Origin: Larix sibirica
Taxonomy: Eukaryota; Streptophyta; Pinopsida; Pinales; Pinaceae
Reading direction: 5' to 3'
Assembly: GCA_004151065.3 (NCBI GenBank)
Contig: NWUY0300001339.1
Location: 1 to 31,253, forward strand
Length of the DNA: 31,253 bases
This document shows positions 19,541 to 28,575 of this stretch, piece after piece. The notes below the pieces were generated by a model, which saw nothing but the letters and a program-made list of their open reading frames with translations, was not told the origin of the DNA and searched no databases. The position numbers and the translations under genes are program-made. The stretch's first letter is position 1; every line of letters starts with the position of its first letter.

Positions 19541-22013
19541 TACATAATTCATGATGGTTTTTCACTCAATATGGTAAATTGGATAATGCATTGTGTGACC
19601 TCGGTATCATTTGCAGTTCTAATGAATGGATCAATATCCCCTTTCTTCACCCCAACAAGAGGCCTTCGACAAGGGTGTCCACTATCACCTTATTTGTTTC
19701 TACTAGTTATATAATGGTTAAATAAGCCCATTTTAGTGGCCACGTGGTCCAAAAGACTAGAAATAATAAAGGTGGGGTTGGATTTAAATCTATCTCACTT
19801 ATTGTTTTTTAGCGATGTATTGTTGTTCACTAATGGTTCATATCATAAGGAAGAGTGTTGAAAGAGCTCTCGAGTATTTTTTGTAAAGCACCGAGTATGG
19901 AAATAAATGTCGAGAAGTCAACATTATATTTTAATGGTATATCAAAGAGTGTGGAACAAGACTTTTAAATTTGTTTCACTTCCATAAACAAATTGCAATG
20001 AGGGTTTTAAGTATTTAGGTTATTTAGTAAATCCAAATTCCTATGGAAAAGAAGATCGGAATTGGTTGATAGGAACAATTTAAAAGAGGATAAACCTTTG
20101 GTGTAATCAATGGTTGTTAAGAGGAGGAAGATTGACATTAGTTAAGTATGTGCTGGAAGCAACCTGATTTATTGGCAGTCACTAACACACATTCCAAAAG
20201 GAGTGCTAGAAAATATTCGCAGGGTTTGTTTTAATTTTCTACATAGTGGGAAAGATGGATTAGATGGAACCCATTAGAATAGTTGTAGGTAGATATCAAA
20301 GCCAAAAGGTGAAGGATGTTGGTGTATCAAAAATATCTATATTTTTGGAACTTCCCTTGCTGGTAATACACTTTGGAACTTAATAGCAACGAACAATATG
20401 AGGAACAGGTTGATAATTCAAAAATACTTAGCCCTAGAAACAATTTTGAGTTGGATTACAAAGGATGATAAGGCCCTGAAGAATGGTTCTACTTATTAGA
20501 AGGCTCTCGTATCTTATTTTGCTGTCATTAGAAGCTTACCAACTTGAAAGGTAAGAACGAGTGCAATAATTAGGGTGGGGGAGGATGCCATTATGGGTTG
20601 TGGAAACCATATTTTTATTGCATAATAATTGATACAATATTTTCATAATCAAAGTTTGAGATTTATTAATCACATTAAAAGGACTAACCTATGGACACAA
20701 GGACGAAAATCCTCAAGGGACTTGGAATTACAAGCATATTAGGCTATAGACTAGGATTTATATGTTTATGAATTCATGAGAGCTCACATTTGACTATGTG
20801 AGGACCTTTACAACTTAGTCTAGAGGGAAAATAAAATTGTTGGGTCTTACCTAGTGAAGCTAGGGTACCGGGTGTTGATATTAGCAGATTGATAATCTGC
20901 AACCTGCTGATGGGCTCACATTGGAAGGTTAAAGCTCCTAGTGAGAACAAGATATTTATGTATCTAGCATTACAAAACAAAGTGTTAATGTAGGAGGTGC
21001 GATGAAAAAGAATATCCAAGGTCCTAGGATTTGCATGATCTATCGAGAAGCGGAGGAAACTACCTACATTTCTTTGTTATTTGCATATAATCTAAACATG
21101 TTTGGAAGGACATCAATATATGGTTGAAGAAAGAAGAATTATGGATTGAAGATAATGTTGAAAACTGCTTGTGTAAGTGGTTTACTAGACAAGATCTCAA
21201 GAAATATAATACTTTTTGAAGAAGTACAAACACAAACGTTCTAGGTATTTGCTTAGATAGTATTTGCCTTTAATTTCTGTAAGGAGGTTCAAAAGTAAAA
21301 AATCCCAAGGTGGACAAGAGAGCTAGTAATAAACAAAAGTTGTAGTTGTGGATTTTTGATGGTGCATGTAAGGGGTTGACTCAACTTTATGGGTTGGGTG
21401 GAATACTATATTTCATAAATACTCATTTCCTTACTTACAAGGCCAATTTAGGTCTTGGTACAAATAACCCAACATAATTCGAAGCTCTAAGATTTTACAT
21501 AAGAAAGCATTTGATTTTGGAATTAGAGATCTACAAGTTTCTGGTGATCTGTCATTGGTGGTGAAGTGGATGCAAGGGCCACATTAGATTTATAACCCTG
21601 ATTTGGAGGCATTGGATACACACCCGAAGTAGATAGTTTTAGTTTTCTCAATTTTTATAGTAACCTATATATACAAAGAACGTGATCAACAAGAACACTC
21701 ACTCTCAAAAGCATATTTAATTATGAATCCAGGGGATATCATTACTTTGGAAACTTCTAAGGACTTGAGGTATAGTCCATGCAAAACCTTTGATCTCTTC
21801 CACTTTATAGACTTATTTATTATTGAAGGACTGTATACATTTCAAATAATTACTAAAGGACTAAATAGATGTTACTTTTAATAAAGTGGGATAAGTGTAT
21901 CCAAGCGTTATCAATGAAAGTAGAATAGTGAAATATTTTGTATGTGCAACAACACCTGAAGAAAGCATTTTTACACTCCAGAGTAATAAAAATGTGTTTT
22001 TTGTGGAAAAAAA
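19540..22013 (+). mobile_element. LINE B: 5'-truncated plant L1-type LINE (RT, zinc region, RNase H)
   Basis: Begins inside the [16 protein letters not shown] then [19 protein letters not shown] (ends 19711). The catalytic box reads SHLLFFSDVLLF (about 19793-19828), so the usual D-D is S-D. Next come GFKYLGYLVNPNSYGKED, KRINLWCNQWL and GGRLTLVKYVLE, the conserved region after the L1 RT. A decayed zinc-region follows at about 21050-21230. A C-terminal RNase H follows: FDGA (about 21356) and YKANLGLGTNN, where the codon expected to be the second catalytic acid is a TAA stop (21475-21477). The 3' UTR ends in an A-rich run near 22006-22013. Plant L1 elements are known to carry such an added RNase H domain. 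Numerous frameshifts and stops; dead. Confidence 0.88.
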
Positions 22014-22461
22014 CTTGTTGATTTTCCTAATAAAATATATAATTTTTTAACAAAAATAATTATCAATTGTATTAAAAGAGGTTGCGGCCTAGCCAGACAA
22101 CTTAAAAATTAAAACAAAATAAAAGAATTTAAGGACATTAATCATGACATTGAAGTCTTTTCTCCTCCCTTCACAATCTTAGGAGGATATTAGTTAGCTT
22201 TTTCTCCTACATTCATTTTTTGTCATATATTGAGAACAATAATAAATTCTAACAAATTGATTGCACAACAAAATGCAGAAACAATACATGGTTAAATTGA
22301 AATACAATTCTTGCTTCTAGTCAACACGGGTTGTGTGGTTGGAGTAGATTTATATATTATTTATTATTGTCATCCAATATTCCTTCTTGTATTGATTTGG
22401 TGGTTTTGGATTTAGTATTGTTTGATATTCCCAACTCTTCTTGGGCTAAGGGTTGAGCTAG
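22014..22461. other. Unassigned AT-rich DNA
   Basis: No gene, RNA or repeat recognised. Homopolymer-rich. Confidence 0.5.
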
Positions 22462-22713
22462 GGTTGTACCATAGGATCTATAAAATATGGGTTTGATGAC
22501 ATAGCAGATTCCTCTTTTAGGTGGGTAACATCCCCAAAATATTATGGATCCAATTTTTCTTACAAAGTTGGTTCCTCTTTAGGTGGGGATCGACTAACAT
22601 CCTATGAAATCGATTTGGGTGCCTCTTTGAGGGGGGTCCAAATATGGGGAATATTCCTTGCTAATCAAACATGTTCTTCTCTAGCACCATCCCACCAAGT
22701 GGATTTAAGATAA
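22462..22713 (+). other. Unrecognised 83-codon open stretch without ATG
   Basis: Open on the plus strand from just after a TAG (22459-22461) to TAA at 22711. The translation is unusually balanced for this window, rich in Gly, Ser and Asp, for example SPKYYGSNFSYKVGSSLGGD. The DNA also holds three imperfect repeats of a TTCCTCTTTxGGTGGG unit (about 22509, 22571 and 22618). I do not recognise a family. It could be a decayed exon or an LINE ORF1/gag piece, or it may be open because of the G-rich repeats. No start codon or splice signal settles it. Confidence 0.25.
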
Positions 22714-22956
22714 GACTTCCCATTTCCTTCGCTCTTAGAGGATTTTGAACAATAGGTTGAAATATTCCATGTTTCATAACCAACTCTATAGTGGAAAATG
22801 ACTTTCTTAAAGTCCAACTGTTCTGTCTAGGAGTAGTTTTTGTTAATCAAATTTATTTCCACTGATTTTTTGTTGTTGCTGAAATCCATTTCCACACATA
22901 TTTGGGCATATGTTGTGGTGTTGCAATTTTTTTTTTATAGAATTCTTTAATAGAAT
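22714..22956. other. Unassigned DNA
   Basis: T-rich spacer with stops in all frames between two unrecognised open stretches. A T-run lies at about 22928-22938. Confidence 0.5.
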
Positions 22957-23202
22957 TTGCCTAGGGATTTTGAAATGGCTCGAAGAAAGGCTAAGCCCAC
23001 AAAATGCAAAGGAAAATTCGAAAGTCTAACCCACACTGGTGTTGAAGAAAGTGAATCAGTGAATGGGTTAAAAGAAAGAGTTAGGGTTTCATATGTAAAC
23101 CTAGAGAACCCTAGAACCATGGCCCCAAGTTTAAAATCAAATCCACATCTTCTGCTAGATCAAACGTTACAATGGAAAGCCCTTTTGTGCAAGGGTAAAT
23201 AG
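22957..23202 (+). CDS. Hypothetical 81-aa basic open frame
   Basis: ATG at 22957, or more plausibly the internal ATG at 22975, which gives MARRKAKPTKCKGKF. The N-terminal part is strongly basic, followed by a Glu/Ser segment (GVEESESVNG) and then a neutral tail, ending at TAA/TAG by 23202. Its composition is less AT-biased than its surroundings. A basic Lys/Arg start is seen in some LINE ORF1 and nuclear proteins, but no domain is visible. It could be the first exon or ORF1 start of a lost element on the plus strand. I do not recognise it, and expression is not implied. Confidence 0.25.
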   Translation: MPRDFEMARRKAKPTKCKGKFESLTHTGVEESESVNGLKERVRVSYVNLENPRTMAPSLKSNPHLLLDQTLQWKALLCKGK

Positions 23203-23825
23203 ATGCATCTTCTTTTATTTCAAGCTTCCAGGAGCTCATATCCATTTGTGTGTCTCCACTAAGCCGGGAAATGACCCATGGAAGTGGCACGCAAGTTCAT
23301 TTGAATTGTATAAGACCAACTAATGAATAACATTTTGAACAATGAGGATAGATAGATAAGGTTGAAGCTTCATGAACCATGAAACGATTCAAGTTAGGGG
23401 TGGGGGGGACTAGATTTTCCACCATTCTTCACTCTATATCTAGAGGATGCCCCAAACAAATTTCCATGAGAATATAGGTGGTCAAAGTTGCAAATCACAT
23501 TAATCGAAACCTTGAAAGCACCCATTATTGAAAGACCATGAATCCCATGCTTGACCATTTCACTACTTGAAATACATATAGAACAAAGAGGAGTCATAGT
23601 TCCTACGAGAGTCAAAGAGTTTGTCACCACAATGAGAGACACTTGAGGGAACAAAGAAGATGAAGTATGTGAGTCTTTATTGATTTAGTGTACAATAATC
23701 TATACGACTCACTTTGCACTGGGTATAGCCTCAAAATGAGAAGTTCCCAAAAATATTTTGGGCATGTATTTTCGAAAGAAAAAATTATGAATATTTATAT
23801 GAATAAATTTTTATATTTACTCACA
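23203..23825. other. Unassigned DNA
   Basis: No recognised feature. A short GATA run lies at 23348-23358 and a G-run at 23397-23408. An 86-codon minus frame at 23394-23654 has no known match and is probably chance. Confidence 0.45.
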
Positions 23826-23976
23826 TATAATTTATAACTCAAATGGTGATAAAAAGGGAAGAAAAACAAACATCAGTTGGATTGTGAATTATAGTTAAAA
23901 TGGTGGTAATGTGTTAAGTTAAGAAAAATAATTATAATATATAAAAAAAGGAAAGAAAAAATGTCAATTTGATTGT
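23826..23976. repeat. Two-unit imperfect tandem duplication
   Basis: Unit 1 (about 23826-23885) and unit 2 (about 23886-23976) share the order TAATTTATAACTCAAATGGTG / GAATTATAGTTAAAATGGTG, then an A-rich GGGAAGAAAAA / GGAAAGAAAAA block, then CAGTTGGATTGT / CAATTTGATTGT. It lies just beyond the 3' end of LINE C. Confidence 0.5.
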
Positions 23977-24187
23977 AAATTTTTTTTTCAAGAGGAAAAA
24001 ATGTTGCACTTTTTTTTATTTCTGAGGAAATAAAAAAGTACATAGATACTTGGTAGAAAAGCTAGATCAATTCATTCATACAAACCTTTACCTTGGACCA
24101 AAATATCATACTTGACCAAAAAAGTATCAAAACCGGACTATACATAGCATGACAAAAACCGAGAACATCCATACTGACTAAAGGAGT

Positions 24188-24690
24188 CTAAAAATCATCA
24201 TCTAGGAACCACATAGAACCATTCTGAGTATTTTTTCCTTCCACCCATTCTTCCCAAAATAAGACCCCAGCTTCCTCGTCAAGCACCAGCTTTGATAAAG
24301 AATCTGCCATATCATTGTACTCCCTGTAAATATGTTCTATAGATAGATCGCGGAACCAATTCATCATACGTTTTACTCTGTCGCTCCAATGTTTTAAATG
24401 GATAGCTTTCATCTGCAAGAGATCCTTTGCCCAATTAATGATGAACAAAGAATCACCAAAGATCCTGAATGAACCCAAACCACAGCATATAGCCACTTTG
24501 AGAATGTGCCACAAACCAAGAAGTTTCGCCTTAGAGTTTGTCCCTTGACCTCCTGAGATATGAAATTTGTATATGAGGTTCTCGCCACAGTTTAAGTGAA
24601 AACCAGCTCCACATCTCTGTCATGTCAACGCACCATTGAAGCAACCATAAGCATGACCAGAATTCCCAAATTTCCAATTCAAATATCTAT
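24188..24690 (-). pseudogene. LINE C RNase H domain (two catalytic acids lost)
   Basis: The C-terminal domain of ORF2 starts near AYGCFNGAL (about 24630-24650) and continues TNSKAKLLGL, FRIFGDSLFIINWA, HLKHWSDRVKRM and HIYREYNDMADSLSK to the stop at 24185-24187. RNase H uses four acids. The first is Asn here (AAT, 24635-24637), the second is Lys (AAA, 24524-24526), while the Asp of FGDS and that of MADSLSK remain. Both losses are G-to-A changes relative to the usual GAT and GAA codons. A TGA interrupts the domain just after GALT. The frame from 24514 downward is open for 108 codons. RNase H domains of this kind are known additions to plant L1 elements. Confidence 0.85.
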
Positions 24691-24901
24691 CTGCGTTTTT
24701 TATTTTTGGCAGAGGATATCTGTAGGTGTAAAAAAGCTTCCAAAAGCTGAAGAGAGCAAGATTAACATTTGGCACAGTGTTCTGGAAGATAGCTAAATTA
24801 CGGGTCTTCCAAATGCACCAAGCAGCTAAACCAGGAACATTCTTTGAATTTGGATGCTTTTGAATCCACTCTTTATATGCAGAGGAAAAAATTGAAACCG
24901 G

Positions 24902-25294
24902 TCATTCCTCATTAACCTTGAGAGCATTACATATAATATTCCAGAGCAATTTTGAGAAACAACACTGACAAAAAAGATGATCAACAGTCTCACATGCATT
25001 CCTGCACAAAATACATAAATTCAGACCCTCTTTTCCTCTGCGCATAAGATTTTCCCACGTCAATATTTTGTCATTAAATGACAACCAGAGAAAAAATTTA
25101 ACTTTGAGCGGAATTTTCCATCTCCACAGCGAACCAAACCACCAAAGCATGTTTCCAACAAAATGAGCTTCCGCTATAGTGTGATAAGTTGTATTAGCAA
25201 TCACCTGTCCGGTCATTTTATTTTTCGACCACAGTAATGCATCTTTTTCATCCGATAAGCGAATGTCATTCAGATTTAACCGATGAGTATACAA
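24902..25294 (-). pseudogene. LINE C zinc-binding (zf-RVT-like) region
   Basis: A 130-codon frame with the hallmark of plant retroelement zinc-binding regions: WRWKIPLKVKFFLWL, NDKILTWENLMRRG, then CILCRNACETVDHLFCQCCF (C-x2-C...H-x3-C) and LLWNII. It lies between RT and RNase H, as usual. The frame ends at a TGA in a position where related proteins have Trp. Residues predicted to hold zinc are intact, so the region is better kept than the enzymatic domains. Confidence 0.85.
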
Positions 25295-25548
25295 ATTCCA
25301 TTAGTGTGCCTAGATGCCAGTCAATTCAAGGTTAGATGAGGTGAGCCAATAAGAGGGATCAGCAACAAGGCATTCATATGTTTTGAACTAGTTGAGGGTG
25401 ATGAGCCCATACTCAGAAAATAAAGAAGGTAACTCCCTGGAAAGTTTGTAATTTGACTCAATCCCTAACATGGGATCTGTACCCACACAACCACCTGTTA
25501 CCATCACCACTTGCCATGTCAGAAATCTGCAAATCCAGGGAAGAATCT

Positions 25549-26917
25549 TCAAAAAGCCTTTCCAGAAATAAGATGCATTCTGGAAGTTACCAACAGGTTT
25601 CTAAGCCAACTGACAGTGTCCTTTTTTATATACTTAGCCTGCAGAATCTTTGACCAAAGATTGTCACCCATGAGCCCATGCCAACAACTTTTCATTAACA
25701 AAGCTTGAATTGAACCAAAATATATGTTTGATATTCCACCCACCCCACAGTTTTGGCAATGAAAGAGCTTCCCATTTAGCCAAAGTGATAGCGTCCTCCC
25801 TCCTTGTTTCCAGACCACAAGAATCTAGAACATTAAACTTTTATGAATATGAAAACGAGGAAGGAATTTGAGCCATCAAAGTCCCAATATACAGGAAGAT
25901 GCTCAAGCACAGATTTCAATAAGATAAGTCTACCACCCAAAGACAAGAACTTCATACACCATGAATTAATTCTCTTTTCAAACCTCCTAATCAACCATCA
26001 CCAATCATGTTTACCGTAGCAGTTAGGTTTGATAATAAAACCTAAATATTTTACCCCATCTTCCAGCTTAGAGCATTTCAAAGGAAAAAGATCCATAAAT
26101 TGATGATCCAGTGAAGCCACCTCCAGGTTGGTAACAAAGACAGATTTACAATGACTTACTTGCATACCTGAAGCCTTATAGAAGAGATCAATCAAAGATG
26201 TAAATAACTTCCATTCCTTAATTACATCTAGGCCAAAAAGAATCACATCATCAACAAAAAGTAGGTGTGAAATGGACAGAGATTTTGAGAAAGAGATACC
26301 TCGAATTTTTCCTTCTTTTCTAACATTGATGATCAATCTGCTTAATCCTTCTATCACCAATAAAAATAGTAAAGGAGACAAGGGACACCCCTGACGAAGA
26401 CCCCTATAGCTTCTGAAGAAAGTTGTGGGATTCCCATTGATCAAGACTGAAAAGTTTAATGTGCTAACACAGGCCATGATCCATTTTATGACTGACCAGG
26501 GCAACCCGATCTGGATGAGAACAAACTTGAGAAAATACCAATTAACATGATTGAATAAGTTTTGAACAGATCAATTTTTAGAATCAAAGCTTTTTTTTTT
26601 ATCTTGACCGAGTGCAGCACTTATTGTGTAATGCCCACAACGTCCAGAATTTGTGTGTTGTCCAGAAAGACAAACTGTTCTCTAGACATACATTCAAAAA
26701 TCTTTGGCTTGATTCTATTTTCAATAACTTTAGTGATTAATTTGTATACCAAGTTGCATAGGGAAATTGTCTTGAACTCATCAAAATATTTTGGTTTGCT
26801 GCATTTAGGGATTAATATCAGGAAAGTCAAATTCAGTCCTCCCTCCATCCAGCCTTCAGTTCTTGAGTATTCGACCATTTGCAATAAATATGTACCCATT
26901 ATATCAAAAAAATTCAC
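25549..26917 (-). pseudogene. LINE C reverse transcriptase (broken, catalytic box intact)
   Basis: N-terminal RT (26621-26917): LTFLILIPKCSKP, YKLITKVIENRIKP and EQFVFLDNTQILD. A TAA then follows, and motif A reads LKIDLFKTY before the frame shifts next to HVNWYFLKFVLIQ (about 26550). The second frame (25998-26504) carries [20 protein letters not shown] and LLFVDDVILFG; the two catalytic Asp codons are at 26247-26252 and intact. It continues with GVKYLGFIIKPNCYGKHDW and a TGA. The third frame (25549-25818) holds QALLMKSCWHGLMGDNLWSK and QAKYI, the region after the thumb. It would copy LINE RNA by target-primed synthesis, but cannot be made whole from this sequence. Confidence 0.88.
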
Positions 26918-27640
26918 AAAAAGATCGACAGACTACCCGTCGGGCCCAAGGATCTTGTCTCTTCTGAAAGCTTTTAAGACTTCTTCAATCTCTTTTAAAC
27001 TGACAGGATTTTCAATTTAAGCACCATTTTCCCCATTAAAGAAAGTAGGATAGTGTTTAAGTACACTAAGTTGAGCATCTAAATTGGATGTCTTTGAATC
27101 CTTAAAGAGGTTATGGAAATTCTTACATGCCAGCTCTTCCAATTTCATTTTCTCACTAACTTCATTCCTCGAACAGTCTTCAATAGACCAGATAGAGTTT
27201 AAGTTCCTTCGGTGGGATGCATAGTTGTGAAAAAATTTAGTATTTGCATAACCCAATTCAACCCACAGAGCCCGTCTCTTTAACCTCAAGGTACTTTCTT
27301 CTAATTTCAATAATTCATCAAGTCTGCTCTTAAGAGTTTTCAAAATAAGTCAATCTTCAGCTGAAAAAACTCCATCCAAAATGTGAAGATGAAGCTGTTT
27401 GATTTGTGCCTAACTAGCACTTAGTTGAAGATGGATTTGATCTTTTTTTGTTTTTTCCCAAACCTTTGTCTTATCCTTTAACCCTTTTAATTTATAAATC
27501 AAAACCTCCATCGGATTAAGATTAACAGGAACTTCAACTTAGCTCCAAAAACACCTAACCAAATCACAAAACTCAGAATCCTTTAACCACGTATTGTTGA
27601 ACCTAAAAGGTCTGTGAGCTTTAAAAGCCAAATCATCGAT
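26918..27640 (-). pseudogene. LINE C linker between endonuclease and RT
   Basis: Same frame as the endonuclease, with isolated stops. Recognisable pieces: RPFRFNNTWLKDSEFCDLV, a Lys-rich helix-forming stretch, then 27017-27343 with ALWVELGYANTKFFHNYASH, which resembles the LINE block W-x-x-x-G-x-x-N-T-x-F-F-H. SLKEIEEVLKAFRRDKILGP follows and leads into the RT. One stop replaces the Trp expected in the PGPDGW-type motif just before the RT. Confidence 0.8.
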
Positions 27641-28330
27641 CTACAGAAGGATTGCTTGATGATATAAAATATTTGTATGCTCAATCCAAGAGCGATATCT
27701 ATGAAATTTGGTGGCTATCGATTGAGAAATGAGAAAACGATCAAGCCTCTTACTGATACAGAGATCACCATTACGCTTGTTGCTCCATGTGGCTCCCATT
27801 TTCCTTGGAGCAACATCCAATAGTTGCGCACGACCAAAAAGATCCTTGAAGAAATCTGCTAATTCATCAACCAACACAGTTTTCCCCCAAACTCCAGCCG
27901 CTGACAGTGTGAGGTTAATATCCCCTACCACAATTAAATTTTGAGTATTTAGAATGCCTGAAGCTTCAAGGGAATTCCAAAATATTTCCCTCTCCTTGTA
28001 GGGATCGTAAATATTAATCAAAGCCAGATCAAAGCCATTTGATAGAAAGTGACCTTTCAATAAAATACCCCCCAAAGTTTTAAATGGTTTGAAGGTAGTT
28101 GACTTTGGGTTACAACCTGTCAGCAGATCGCCTGGACTACCACATGAATCCATAACACAAAAATACCAATCGGGCATGTATTTAGAGAAATTTTCCACAA
28201 CTTGATCGGCTGAGCACACCATTTCTTGGATACAAATACAATCAGGGCTAGTAGATTTGATAAAATTGAACAGGGTCCGAGCCTTTGAAACCGCACCAAT
28301 CCCATGGATATTGAAGGACAATAAAGACAT
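27641..28330 (-). pseudogene. LINE C AP-type endonuclease domain
   Basis: 229 open codons starting MSLLSFNIHGIG at 28330, the usual ORF2 start. Apurinic-type endonuclease motifs in order: SFNIHG (Asn), CICIQE (Glu), LALINIYDPY, IVVGDIN (Asp and Asn), ATWSNKRNGD and SKRLDRFLIS. The C-terminal S-D-H signature instead reads L-Y-H, with Tyr codon 27662-27664, so a catalytic Asp is lost. The domain nicks target DNA to start insertion. The ATG lies 11 bp after the stop of the ORF1-like tail, as in bicistronic plant LINEs. A stop follows immediately after ILL. Confidence 0.85.
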
Positions 28331-28341
28331 TAAGACACCAA

Positions 28342-28575
28342 CTATGAGGACTCACCTGCTCTAAGGGTCCCTTGTGAAGAAATAGACGCAATGGGAAAAA
28401 AAGAATCTATAGAACTCAAGTGTTTTGAAAAAGGAATGAATATCTCAAACTCGATTTCATAGCTTCTAAACTCAAGAAACTTTGGTTCATAGTCACTTAA
28501 GTCTCTATATTGAATTTTGAAAGAATATTTTTGGACAATAATTTTGTCCTTTAAGGATTTCCTTGTAGTCTCCCT
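28342..28575 (-). pseudogene. ORF1-like tail upstream of LINE C ORF2
   Basis: Open for 77 codons on the minus strand from after a TGA (28576-28578) to a TAG (28342-28344). It includes VQKYSFKIQYRDLSDYEPKF and later FIPFSKHLSSIDSFF. It ends 11 bp before the ORF2 ATG, where the end of ORF1 should be. No CCHC knuckle or other ORF1 domain is visible, and nothing recognisable lies above 28578. Position, not motif, supports the call; a chance frame remains possible. Confidence 0.35.

Larger units (their letters stand above)
23978..28575 (-). mobile_element. LINE C: nearly full-length plant L1-type LINE (ORF1 tail, EN, RT, zinc, RNase H)
   Basis: The most complete element here. Minus-strand order: ORF1-like tail (28342-28575), endonuclease (27641-28330), linker (about 26920-27640), RT (about 25550-26917), zinc-binding region (24902-25294), RNase H (about 24188-24680), then a 3' UTR ending in an A-run (T-run on the plus strand, about 23980-23988). 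From 28330 to about 26550 the coding sequence stays in one frame, interrupted only by point stops (TAG, TGA, TAA). At least three frameshifts follow (about 26550, about 25900-26000, about 25300-25550). Several stops sit where related LINEs have Trp, which suggests G-to-A decay. The 5' limit above 28575 is unknown, and no target duplication was identified. Confidence 0.9.

Noticed and set aside
27729-27944. 71-codon plus frame inside LINE C
   Set aside because: Shadow of the endonuclease coded on the minus strand.
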